A stretch of DNA of 64,000 nucleotides, taken from Prostheceraeus crozeri (taxonomy: Eukaryota > Platyhelminthes > Polycladida > Euryleptidae). The translations under genes and the position numbers were made by a program. Numbering within the stretch: the first letter of the stretch is position 1; each line of letters opens with the position of its first letter. Positions 1 through 9,434 of the stretch are shown here, in pieces. Where the stretch lies: the NCBI GenBank assembly GCA_907163375.1, contig CAJQUW010008753.1, positions 496,001 to 560,000 on the forward strand. The letters are read 5' to 3'. Below the pieces are notes generated by a model. That model made no database searches. It had not been told where the DNA came from and saw nothing but the letters and a program-made list of their open reading frames with translations.

Positions 1-105
1 ATTCTTCTCCGACTTGCGCTTCGTACCACTGCTGTTAAGGATTTGATCAATTATGTCGTCCACGTTGGGTGGTTTTGGAATATATAGGATGGATTCCATA
101 TGCAT
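1..105 (-). CDS. Partial unknown gene of Polinton C, running off the window
   Basis: The minus strand has an open frame from an ATG at about 105 (second ATG at 99) to the window edge. The product starts MHMESILYIPKPPNVDDI and becomes Lys/Arg-rich (GTKRKSEKN). It starts only 11 bases after the stop of the next gene upstream, which is tight packing typical of virus-like elements rather than host genes. No family is recognised. Its place inside the right end of Polinton C is inferred from the terminal repeat at 870-1853. Too little is visible to say more. Confidence 0.4.
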   Translation of the reverse strand, partial: MHMESILYIPKPPNVDDIIDQILNSSGTKRKSEKN

Positions 106-116
106 GGAGAAAGAGG

Positions 117-714
117 CTATTTTATTATCCTTATGCCGACATAATCTAGCCCATTCACTTTGAAAAGGATATCCCAACTACCTTCTCCGAGCTCGTCGCA
201 TGTGATGGGTGTTGAATGATCTCCCTCCTTCTTATAGTAAGCGCACCAATGTGATACCGGTAGGCAAACTTGATTACCATCCCAAATCTTTCTATAGGGA
301 GTATCCTTGTCATCTCTCGCCTTCCACTCTTGAGCAAGAGGAGTAGGAATGTCCATATTTAATGTCACGTACTCCTCAATAATATCAAGTTGGTGGCGAA
401 TGTGCGGACTCACGGGGATCAGTATGTAGTCCCCATACTGATTGTGCATTATCTTGACATCCGTGGAAGGGAGCATTCCCGTTTGGAGTACTACGCCATG
501 ATCGTCATAACGCTGTAGCGGTGTAGGATTATGTACCTTGGTTGTTTCTTCCACTGGCCTCAGTTGTAGATGATCTGATCGTAGCGAACCTTGTAACGTT
601 TGACCGCCATTTTGTCCTACTAGTGCAGCAGATGGAGTAGAGGCCTGAAAATGGAAAAGATTGTATTAAGTTTACGTTCAAGGGAGGAGAGGGAGGAAAG
701 TAGCGACTTACCAT
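117..714 (-). CDS. Unknown Polinton C gene with one short intron
   Basis: A 176-residue product of unknown function. A TATA box (about 811-822, minus strand) lies some 100 bases upstream of the ATG at 712-714. The start codon is followed at once by a consensus donor, and a 67-base intron (645-711) ends in a pyrimidine-rich acceptor; the frame then stays open to the stop at 117. The protein has a Ser/Gln-rich N-terminus and a C-terminal part with an aromatic-rich stretch (PVSHWCAYYKKEG) and a beta-rich end (GSWDILFKVNGLDYVGIRI). It looks whole. I assign it to Polinton C because of its compact spacing to the next gene and its closeness to the element end. It could be a DNA-binding or regulatory protein, but nothing shows this. 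Confidence 0.55.
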
Positions 715-807
715 TTTAGTTGGATAATAGAATAGGGAACTAGAGAGAGGAAATGTGCGCCCGTCACTCGTGTGATTCAACGATGGAATGATTCTCACTG
801 TGGAAGG

Positions 808-824
808 CTCGCTATTTATATAGA
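808..824 (-). promoter_or_regulatory. TATA box of the 117-714 gene
   Basis: On the minus strand the sequence reads CTATATAAATAGCG. It is followed about 30 bases on by a purine/pyrimidine junction, a plausible start site, and then by the intron-containing start of the 117-714 gene. TATA-type promoters of the same layout precede several Polinton B genes in this window. Confidence 0.55.
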
Positions 825-869
825 AATGCTTGATTCTCATTAGATGATGATCCTCATTGGACAATAACA

Positions 870-1853
870 TCAAGCTGATTCCAAATCTGGTCTCCGTTTA
901 CCAATCCGAGCCTTCATTCGCCCGCTGGAGCTGTTCCTTGGGAAATTCTAACTCTGTCGTTTTTAGTCAATCTCCCAAAATCTTCAATGGCGTCTCACAT
1001 CTAAACGAAGACAGATATGAACAAGTCGTTTATTTCAGTGAATTTGTCTCACTCTTAGCTTTCAAACGAGCAATGGCACGACAAAATCCGTCCACTAGAA
1101 GCCAAGATCGAAGCGAGCTCTCCCGAGGGGGGGAGGTCAGTGAAATTTGATGAAAAATGTTTTGGTGAAGGTCCCGGGTCGAAATGACACACTTTGGAAA
1201 ATTTTCAAAATTTTACCCATACAAAGCCACTCTGACACTTAGGATTTTTTCAGGTGAGCTCCGACCTAAAATCTTAAATGGCGTCTCACATCTAAACGAA
1301 GACCGATATGAACAAGCCGATTCTTTCAGTGAATTTGTCTCACTCTTAGCTTTCAAACGAGCTATGGCACGACTAAATCCGTCCACTGGAAGCCAAAATC
1401 GAAGCGAGCTCTCCCGAGGGGGGGGAGGTCAGTGAAAATTTTTCTCTCCGATTGACTTGAAACTCACCATACCGATGCAGAATTTCACGCTGAATCCGAA
1501 TCTGGCCTCCGTTTTCACATCCGCGCACTGCTTCCACTCGAAACAGCCCATTTTCAACCTAACATTCATCAGATTGCACGAAAAACATCACACACTATAG
1601 CCTCAAGACAAAACCTGGCGGTCGCCCAAGTCCACCACGACACTCTGTCGTTCCAGAGGGGGGGGGACGTCAGCGAACCTTGCGGACGCACTTGGCCGGC
1701 ACACCACGACACTCTGTCGTTCCAGAGGGGGGGGGGCGTCAGACTCAAAGCACCACGGCGGCCGACCACGGCACTCTGCCGTTCCAGAGGGGGGGGGACG
1801 TCAGCGACGGCGGCCATCTTGCGCTATCCAGAAGTGGAGTTTTACTTACTACT
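870..1853. repeat. Right terminal repeat of Polinton C with G-tract tandem units
   Basis: The block holds repeated sub-units: a unit at 960-1140 and again at 1255-1437 (starting near AATGGCGTCTCACATC), a second type at about 870-930 and 1440-1660, and three copies of a 62-69 bp unit with runs of 9, 10 and 9 G at 1658-1666, 1727-1736 and 1789-1797. Read from 1853 leftward the end is AGTAGTAAG followed by AAAAC, the same kind of terminus as Polintons A and B. The stretch 1330-1853 reappears inverted at 63534-64000. The match stops at the AGTAGTAAG end, so I read it as the terminal repeat of a Polinton lying mostly left of the window. Confidence 0.7.
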
Positions 1854-2081
1854 TTTCACACTTACTCATTCGCCATGTTTTTTGGAAGAAAATTGTTTCA
1901 AAAGCCGCGGGAAAAGAAACACTAAAATAAAATGTTGAGGAAAAGCACGTGGTTCAGTGGTATTTTAAATGAATTTATCGTTTTGAACGTCATTGTCGCC
2001 GAACTGCATAGGTTTCGATCAAAAACATGTTACTCTTTCGGTATACTTTATTTATGCCATTGTCGTTAATGGGTTAAAACT

Positions 2082-2582
2082 TTGAGATATGAAATGGATA
2101 ATTTTGCTAATAACTTTGGTAGCCAGATATTTAATGAAGTTGACGAAAGGAATCGTAGGATGAATAATGTTATAGTGTCAGACATTGAAGAAAATCCACA
2201 TGGATCTGTGATTGACAAGCAGAGAAGTGATCTTGAACAATTGTTAAAGCTGTTGGATGAAACCCAGACTCAACTCTCTAAAACTGATATTGTAAGTTGT
2301 CAGCGTATTGGTTGATCTGTTGGTGAGAGACCGCGTCTCTTGCGTGTCGTCCTCAGCAATCAATTACTAAGGAACACAGTTTTGCGAAACTCAAGGTCTT
2401 TGAATGACTCAATCAATTTCAAACACGTGTACATCAATCCTGATCGAACGAAAGTACAACTTTTTGAACAAAGGAAACTGAGCGAAGAATTGAATAAACT
2501 TCGAAATGATGGCGATGATGTAGTTATTTATAAGAATGTAATCCAAAGTCGTTCTAATTTGAATTCAAGAAATTTTCGATAA
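2082..2582 (+). pseudogene. LINE ORF1 remnant
   Basis: One frame with a single internal stop (2313-2315). It holds the ORF1 signature RNNVIVSDI (cf. RNNVIFFGL in the LINE at 12059-12790), a cysteine followed by RIG, and the YINPDRTKVQ segment matching YVKPDITRAQ of the other copy. The N-terminal zinc-binding part is missing, so the copy is 5'-truncated. In this clade ORF1 is an RNA-binding chaperone-like protein of the retrotransposition complex. Confidence 0.7.
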
Positions 2583-2589
2583 AGGATTT

Positions 2590-5168
2590 TAACAACGCAT
2601 CCATTTCCCCGACGGTTATCCTTTTGAATGCCCGCTCCATTTGCCCTAAGATTGATGAACTATCTCTTCTTGTGTCACCTGTTAACCCTGGCATTGTGGT
2701 TGTAACCGAAAGTTGGCTTCATTCGGAGATTTCTGATAATTTGGTTGTAATAGACAATTTCAACATTCACCGTTGCGACAGCGTTAATCGTATCGGCGGT
2801 GGAGTATGTGTTTGGGTCAATAAGAATTTGTATTGTTCTCGATTGGTACATTATCCTTTCCCTTGTTATATTGAATTGCTCATTTTGAAATTCCTGAAAC
2901 TGAAATTACTTTTAATTGCTGTGTACGTTCCCCCAAGCTTACGATCTGCTGATCTGAACGAAATTTCTGACTCTTTTGTACGGGTTATTGATGAAGAATT
3001 ATCCAATTTTCCTGACTTAAATGTTATGGTATGTGGAGATTTCAATCATTTCGATGCTACTATTTTCGAGCAGCAATTTCTTTCTATAATTGTGTTAAAT
3101 CTCCCACTCGACAAGTTTCGTTCCTAGATCACGTTTGGTTGAGTGACAACTTACGCAACAGTTATCAAGACAATGCTGTTATAGGTCCGCCACTTGAGTC
3201 CTCTGACCACAATACTGTCGTTCTGTATGGGAAATGCTATGTACCAACCTATAGAGCTGTAAAGCTGTGGGATTTTCGACGCTCGAATATTGATAGATAT
3301 CAGTTTTTATTATCAGTTGCTGATTTTAACATGGTTTTGAGTTTTAGACTGTGTTGATGAAGCATGTGTTAACTTCTATCATTTATTGTTCACTGCTATG
3401 TCATTCATTCCTCATAAGTATGTGACTCTGACAGATCGAGATAAGCCTTGGCTCACTCCTTTGCTTAAGTCCTTAATTGATGACCGATGGAGGGCTTATA
3501 GAGAAAGAAATTGGCAACTCTACGTTCATTATAAGAAACGAGTGAAGACAGAGATCATAAAGGCAAAGTCAGCTTGGGCAAAACGGCAATCAACTTCCCC
3601 GAAACATGTATGGAATGTCGTAAATGAGATTCGTGGCCGTTCTCAACCGAACGAAATTGAAAAATTGATCAATGAGTTTGTGAATATAGAGTCTTTAGCC
3701 CAGTCAATACAGATCGAATTAAACAAGAACATGAACGTGGATGATGATGATGCATTGCTTGACATACAAGACGAAGATTGGTCGCCTAACTTCAGTTTCT
3801 GATGTGCTCCACGAATTGTCTCATTTAGTGATAAAGTCCAGTGGTAGTGACGGTGTCCCTACTCGACTTCTACGTGAGGGCGCATTGTGGTTAGCGTTGC
3901 CCATTCATCACATTTTCACGTTGTCCGTCACAAATCGGAAATTTCCCTCAATGTGGAAGATCGCTGATGTAATCCCTGTGGCTAAAAAGCGAAATCCATC
4001 TGTAAAAGACTTTCGGCCTATATCCTTGACATCTGTTCTCAGCAAAATTTTAGAACGTTTGGTATTGAGATCAGTATCAACTCAGTTGTTATCTTTATAT
4101 GGACCTTATCAATATGCATTTCGTCCTCGTGGTTCCACCGAATGTCCACTTGTCAAAATCCATGACTCTGTGACAACCTATCTTGATAATCCTGAAGTAA
4201 CTGCTGTGAAAATGACGTGTTTAGATTTATCAAAGGCATTTGATAAAGTTCTTCCCAATGTCTCATTAAATCATTTGTACACTCATAATGTCAATCGAGG
4301 GTTCATTTTATGGCTACAAAGTTATCTGTGTAATCGTTATCAACGAGTAAAATTGAAAGGCAATTTTGGCCCATTATCTATTGTACACTCAGGAGTCCCA
4401 CAGGGATCAATACTTGGTCCGACTTTGTTTGCATGTTTCATGGGATCGCTAAACGTTTCGCCTTGCTCTAAAATTGTTTTGTATGCTGACGATGTCACTT
4501 TAATAGAGCCTTTTGTAAATGGACATAATCCAAATGACATTCCACTTGTGAGTGAATGGATTGATTCACACAAAATGTCATTAAATTAGTGTAAATCGAG
4601 TCAGATCTTTTTCCAAAAAGGCAGATTTTTCGATTCTTCAGAACACTGTGACATTCCTACTGTGAAAAATATAAAGATTCTGGGTGTCTACTGAAACATT
4701 TCGTTGGATTGGAATTTTCATTTCAATAAAATTTTAAAGCTTGCTGCACAGCGATTATATGTCATTCGAATTTTGAAATCTTTTTTGTCAATTGATCAAT
4801 TGATAATTGTATACAATGCTCTTGTAGCTCCGCTCCTGTTGTATGCTGCTCCACTTTTTGCTTTTCTTCCAAAGTGCATTGAAAGGAAAATTGAAAAGTT
4901 CCATCGTCGAGGGCATAGGATAATCTGTGGCAGTGATTGTGTGAATATTACTCATTTTCCCTCATTGTCCTCAAAAAGATGTGAAAGAGCAATGCGATTT
5001 GTCCGGAGTTGTGAATCCTCTCCGTTACACCCCTTGCATCATTTGATCCCGGATAGAATGACTTATTCTGGTCAACTACGTCAGCCTGTTGCTGTATCTG
5101 CTAGACGACTGCATTCATTTGTTCCATGGGTGTGCTCTAAATTAAATGAAAACTCTTCTGAATGGTGA
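2590..5168 (+). pseudogene. LINE ORF2 remnant: endonuclease plus reverse transcriptase
   Basis: APE-type endonuclease motifs run from 2624: NARSICPKIDEL, VVTESWLHS, VCGDFNHFDA and SSDHNTVVL. The reverse transcriptase follows: FRPISLTSVLSKILERLV, CLDLSKAFDKV (motif A), SGVPQGSILGP, and LYADDVTLI (catalytic YADD, about 4480). The thumb and C-terminus reach 5168. The reading frame changes near 3100, near 3340 and near 3785, and two in-frame stops lie at 4587 and about 4692, so it is inactive. No RNase H domain is seen, as expected for the CR1/L2 group. Confidence 0.85.
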
Positions 5169-5270
5169 ATAGCGACTGCATTTTGTAAACATTTTCAGAC
5201 ATATCCTTATACTTAATGCGTAACTTATGATTTTCATTTCACAAATATACATTTCTTGTCTTGTCTTGTC

Positions 5271-5864
5271 TATATCGACTTGCTACACGCAAACATCATT
5301 GTTTTATTTAAAATCAACTTTCCTAATGATTTCATATCGATTTAAGCAGGTAAACTAAGAATTTGTATAAGGGGTCCACTGGACCCCCCTTAGGTCTCTG
5401 AGGGTTAAACTATGCTTTGATTACCTATGACCTTCTTGTGAATTTAATCCATTAAACTAGATGCAATGCATATTGTGTTAGACAGAGTTTTTGCGTGAAA
5501 TAATACATGAAAAAATGCAATGCATTTAACCAATACCTGTATAACGTTTATGGTGCTAAATTGGTAAACTACAACAATTCGTATATAACTTGCCTCATAT
5601 AGCCTCTTGCATTGAAAGTTAAAAACTTCAGCCTATATTGTTTATTCTACTATTAGGCTACATGTATTAGAAATAGAAAGATATCGTTATCATTTAATGC
5701 AGCGAAATTCTTTGATGATTGCTTCTTACGAATAGCAAAAATATCGCTATATCTATATTTGTGCTATTTTCATCTGATACGAGGCCTATGTTATGTGTTT
5801 CGTTTCTCGATCAGACATGTTGTAAGGAATGTAGCTTAATCATCCATGTTGTTCTAATTAGGTG
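5271..5864. other. Non-coding flank between LINE and Polinton A
   Basis: AT-rich, no convincing ORF. Around 5366-5406 there is a subterminal palindrome (GGGGTCCACTGGACCCC) followed by GAGGGTTAA. That looks like one end of a piggyBac-type element (GGG next to a TTAA target), but no partner end was found. The six bases at 5859-5864 (TAGGTG) are the left target duplication of Polinton A. Confidence 0.5.
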
Positions 5865-6603
5865 AGTAGTATATAGTGTGACATCCGGCGCGACGCTTCG
5901 CTTGCGACAAATGTCACACTTTTGCGGGTTTTTTCAAAATTTTCAAAAAATCAAAATTTCAAAAATTTAGGTAGACTTCAAATTTCACGTGGGCGAAGGC
6001 CGAAGGGCGAAAATTTAGGTAGTGACAAATTTTCAAAAAAATCAAAATTTCAAAAATTTAGGCGGTCTCAAAATATCACGTAATCGAAAATTTAGGCGGT
6101 CTCAAAATATCACGAAATCGAAAATTTAGGCGGTCTCAAAATATCACGTGGACGAAAATTTAGGCGGTCTTATAATATCATGTAATCTAAAAAATATCAC
6201 GTGGTCGAAAAATATCACGTAGCCGAAGGTCAAAATTTAGGCAGATGAAAATCTAGGTAGCCCAAAAAATATCACGTAGTCTTAATATACCAGAAGATTG
6301 TATTCAAAATATTTCTTTAAAAATGGAAACCTCAACGGGGACGAAAATTGAAGAAACCTCAGAAATGGAAGAAACCTCAAAAGTGGAAGAAACCGCAAGA
6401 ATATATCCTTCGTTATCATATGAACGTAGTTCTACTTTAATGGACATTGAAAAGATGAACATCGAAAAGATGAAGAAAGAAAAACATAAAGATAGAGTTA
6501 GGTATATGAAAGATAAAGAATCTCAATTATTATTAAGATTAGAGCATTATAAAATATTAAGAAAGAGATGGTCTAATGTTAAGAATGTAACACAAGGAAT
6601 TGG
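5865..6603. repeat. Left terminal inverted repeat of Polinton A
   Basis: Matches 24853-25565 in inverted orientation, apart from small indels. The outer part has a hairpin rich in GACGCTTCGCTTGCG. Then come about eight tandem copies of a roughly 33-bp unit, AAAATTTAGGCGGTCTCAA followed by AATATCACGT (6030-6270). The inner 280 bases encode the start of the 6323-7024 protein, so that gene crosses the repeat boundary. Confidence 0.9.
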
Positions 6604-7024
6604 CATATTCTTAACAATAAGTTTAGGTGCTTTAACAATTGCTATATCTTCAGGTGTTTTAGTAATTCCAGTAGTTGCTACAGCTTTAACAGGTACGGGT
6701 GTTTTTGCAACTTCACTTGTTATAATGTTAGATAAATCTTTAATAACTAAGAAACGAAAATCATTAAAAACTAAGCATTTACATATTAAAGAAGTCTATG
6801 AAAAATTGCATTACTACTTTCAAAGAGTATGTGATGATAATGTTATTACGTTAGATGAGATTGAAAAATTTGATCAAATAGTTAATGAAGTAAATCAAAT
6901 ATCATTTCATTTAAAGACCGAAAAAGTTGATGATAAGAATAAACAGGATGGTAAAACTTTTAGTGATGGTAAAATTTCTAATGAAGAAAATGACAAAATT
7001 TTTTTAGAAGAGCTAAAAACTTAA
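6323..7024 (+). CDS. Polinton A membrane protein, unknown
   Basis: 233 residues, looks whole. The N-terminus has short Glu/Thr repeats (EMEETS, KVEET), followed by a highly charged helical stretch rich in Lys/Glu/Asp. Two adjacent hydrophobic segments lie at about residues 93-135 (GIFLTISLGALTIAI and VVATALTGTGVFATSLVIML), and then a charged coiled-coil tail. The first part lies in the terminal repeat and is duplicated at the other end (24807-25130). The start follows the TTTAAAAATG context shared by other genes of this element. A two-helix membrane protein with coiled coils could act in envelope or membrane remodelling, but no family is recognised. Confidence 0.6.
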   Translation: METSTGTKIEETSEMEETSKVEETARIYPSLSYERSSTLMDIEKMNIEKMKKEKHKDRVRYMKDKESQLLLRLEHYKILRKRWSNVKNVTQGIGIFLTISLGALTIAISSGVLVIPVVATALTGTGVFATSLVIMLDKSLITKKRKSLKTKHLHIKEVYEKLHYYFQRVCDDNVITLDEIEKFDQIVNEVNQISFHLKTEKVDDKNKQDGKTFSDGKISNEENDKIFLEELKT

Positions 7025-7183
7025 AGTAAAATTTAAGCAAAACTTTATTAAACAAAACTTAAAACGAGAAAACTTTAAACGAAAGGATGTCAGACAACAA
7101 AGCAATGAAAAAATAATTCTTTCAGTAAAATGTTTTTGTTGTATTCCAATGTTACCACAAAATTCAAATATTATATTTTAAAA

Positions 7184-7996
7184 ATGGATAAAATTAGAGC
7201 TGATAATTTTAAAAGAATAAAAGAATTAGAAAAGTTAATAAAACAAAGAAATATTATGAAAGAAAATCATCTTCAACATAGAATGATAAAAGCTGGTATT
7301 CAATCTGATACGTTTGAAAAAATGCAGCAAACCGAGCAAGTAAAAACTGATTTTGAAAAAGCTATGGAACCATTTAAAAAGCTTGAAAAAGAAAGTACAA
7401 ATAATGATAAACAAATTAATATAACAGATCCAGAACACAAAACTATATTAGATGACTATGGATTACTAGAATCAAACATTAATAAGAAATTACCAAAATC
7501 TATGCAATTTGAACATTCTATTTCATTTATAGATGGAAAAACAATACCTAGATTTTATCTCGGACAAAAAGAAATATTTCCACAACCTTTTCGAGGTTTA
7601 ATTTTTTCATCAGATAAATCTCCTTTTAGTTTAGATAGAAATTTTGTTGATCTTTTAAGAGGAGCAGATTTAAAAAATTATGCTGTAAAAGATCTCATAA
7701 AATATAAAGCCATGTTAGATAGAGTTGGCGCAGTAAAAAGTCTTAACCGTTATGAACAATTACACAACTTAATACCAAGAGGAGTAAAAGTAGGAAAAGG
7801 TTTTAAAACAGAAACAACTGTATTTTTACCAGATGATCCACAAGAATTACTACATAGATTAAATATTTTAATATCTGCAATAAAAGAAGGACATAATTCT
7901 AGTTTCAATGAAATTCATGCTATATTGAAAAGACTGTTAGAAAAGACGATTCTTAATGAAGAGGATTATAAAAGTATAACGAACCGAAGGCTCTAG
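7184..7996 (+). CDS. Conserved unknown Polinton protein
   Basis: 270 residues from ATG 7184 (an upstream ATG at 7130 is possible, but 7184 has the element's usual TTTTAAAAATGG context). The N-terminal half is a charged coiled coil. The C-terminal half contains DLKNYAVKDLIKYK followed by a helical segment. The unknown gene at 45462-46112 of Polinton B has a matching segment (DDLRQYAVRDVRRKLG), and both sit in the capsid/ATPase neighbourhood. This suggests a shared virion or assembly protein of Polintons. It looks whole. Function not known. Confidence 0.55.
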   Translation: MDKIRADNFKRIKELEKLIKQRNIMKENHLQHRMIKAGIQSDTFEKMQQTEQVKTDFEKAMEPFKKLEKESTNNDKQINITDPEHKTILDDYGLLESNINKKLPKSMQFEHSISFIDGKTIPRFYLGQKEIFPQPFRGLIFSSDKSPFSLDRNFVDLLRGADLKNYAVKDLIKYKAMLDRVGAVKSLNRYEQLHNLIPRGVKVGKGFKTETTVFLPDDPQELLHRLNILISAIKEGHNSSFNEIHAILKRLLEKTILNEEDYKSITNRRL

Positions 7997-8086
7997 GGCT
8001 TCGCCCGTAGCTGAAATATGTTGTTGTTTTTAGTTTTTATAAAAAAAATCTCATAAAAGATATTTATTCAAAATTTTAACTAAAAA

Positions 8087-8878
8087 ATGTGTTCAGCAGA
8101 TTTAGACAAAATTAATTATCATTTAGAAAATCTAACAGAGATTTTGGGTTCATCAAAATTTAGTACGACGTTAAAAATTATAACAACTACTTCATCACAC
8201 ACTTGTAATTTAGAACCCATTCTACATCTGGAACAAAATAAAATTTATCAAATTGCATTGACTAGTTTCTCCACATTTAACACTATTCAAAACGTTATCA
8301 AAGATGTGAATGACTAATTTAGATATTCTACTGATAAAGGTAAAACATGGAAAATACTAACTTTTCTTCCTGGTTCTTACGAAGTTGAATCAACATCAAA
8401 TGAAATTAAGAGACATTTAGGTATACCATTTAAAGATAAGAAACAATTACATTTTGCAGTTGAACCGGCAGTTAATAAATTTTCTCTTACTTTAGACGAA
8501 AATCATCAAGTTGATTTTAATCATTATAGATCATTGTCAAAGCTATTAGGATTTAATAAACAAATCTATAGTCAAGGTTATCATTTCGGTGAGAAGATTC
8601 CAAAAATAACTGAAATAAATTCAATTGTTGTACATTGTGACATTATTGAAGGAGGATATATAAATGGTAAATTGTCAAATTTAACATTCAGTTTTTCAGC
8701 TTTTAATGTATCCATTGGTTATAGATTAAATGTATTTCCACAAACATTAATATATTTTCCTATTACAAGAAAAACTATTAACAACATTAGCATTAGAATC
8801 ACTGATGAGAAAGGACAAGAAATAAATTTTGGAGGTGAAGAGATTATGATAGATCTTTTGGTTCGGGAGGTATAAACT
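8087..8878 (+). pseudogene. Polinton A penton (minor capsid, single jelly-roll); fossil
   Basis: The N-terminal part (from ATG 8087) and the C-terminal part (SIVVHCDIIEGGYINGK and ISIRITDEKGQEINFGGEEI) fit the Polinton minor capsid protein, whose end typically reads R.TD..G..I.F.GE. In the family this single jelly-roll forms the pentons at the vertices of an icosahedral capsid, next to the double jelly-roll major capsid protein. It lies directly upstream of the ATPase gene. It is broken, with about two breaks. Confidence 0.7.
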
Positions 8879-8949
8879 CCCACGCGAAGCTAGAGAAGTT
8901 TAATTTTCTTCTTCTTCTTTTAAAATAAAAATAAAATTTTTTATTAAAA

Positions 8950-9328
8950 ATGAGTGAACTACCCCCATTAAATAAAAAAAACTCAAATTTAATCATCATC
9001 CAAATTTATCTAATAAAGTTTTATCAGTTATTTGTGGAAGATCAGGATGTGGAAAAACGTATCTATTATTTAAAATTTTAACGACTCCAAATTTTTTGGA
9101 TTATAACAATCTTATAATTTATACAACAACAGCAGAACAACCCGTCTATCAATTTTTAAAATATGGATTTGAAAATAACCTTAAAAAAACAGCAATTGCT
9201 TCATTATTCAAAGAATATGAAAATTCTGAATATGAAGAAGAAATAAGTTCGTGGTGTGAAGAAGCAGCAAAAAATAATCAGTTAGTAGAATCCAATAAAA
9301 ATAACCATATAAAGATACAATTAATAGA
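8950..9328 (+). pseudogene. Packaging ATPase of Polinton A, left part (split by LINE); fossil
   Basis: The start follows TTATTAAAAATG. A Walker A region is recognisable (ICGRSGCGKTYLLFK), as in the FtsK/HerA-type genome-packaging ATPases of Polintons. The gene is interrupted at about 9328 by the LINE at 9329-13015; its other part lies at about 13016-13399. It is broken by that insertion and by about one or two small changes. Confidence 0.8.
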
Positions 9329-9434
9329 TGATAAGATAAGATAACGTTTATTTCAAATACCTCAAATAAAAATCGAGAGGTTGAACATAAAATACAAGTC
9401 ATGAGTCAAGTAACATTTTACAACAATAACAAAA

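Larger units (their letters stand above)
2080..5270 (+). mobile_element. Decayed LINE of the CR1/L2 group (5'-truncated)
   Basis: A two-gene LINE: an ORF1 remnant (about 2082-2582), then ORF2 with an endonuclease and a reverse transcriptase, ending in a 3' tail of three TTGTC/CTTGT units at 5255-5270. Short tandem-repeat tails instead of poly(A) are typical of CR1/L2-group LINEs. ORF1 resembles that of the LINE at 9329-13015, so the two are related families. Many frame breaks show an old copy. No target duplication could be identified. Confidence 0.85.

Noticed and set aside
529-873. 114-residue minus-strand frame upstream of the 117-714 gene
   Set aside because: It reads through the TATA box and the intron of that gene in another frame. 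No coding signal.
857-1817. Short frames in both strands of the G-tract block
   Set aside because: They are translations of tandem repeats (the same peptide recurs with the repeat period).
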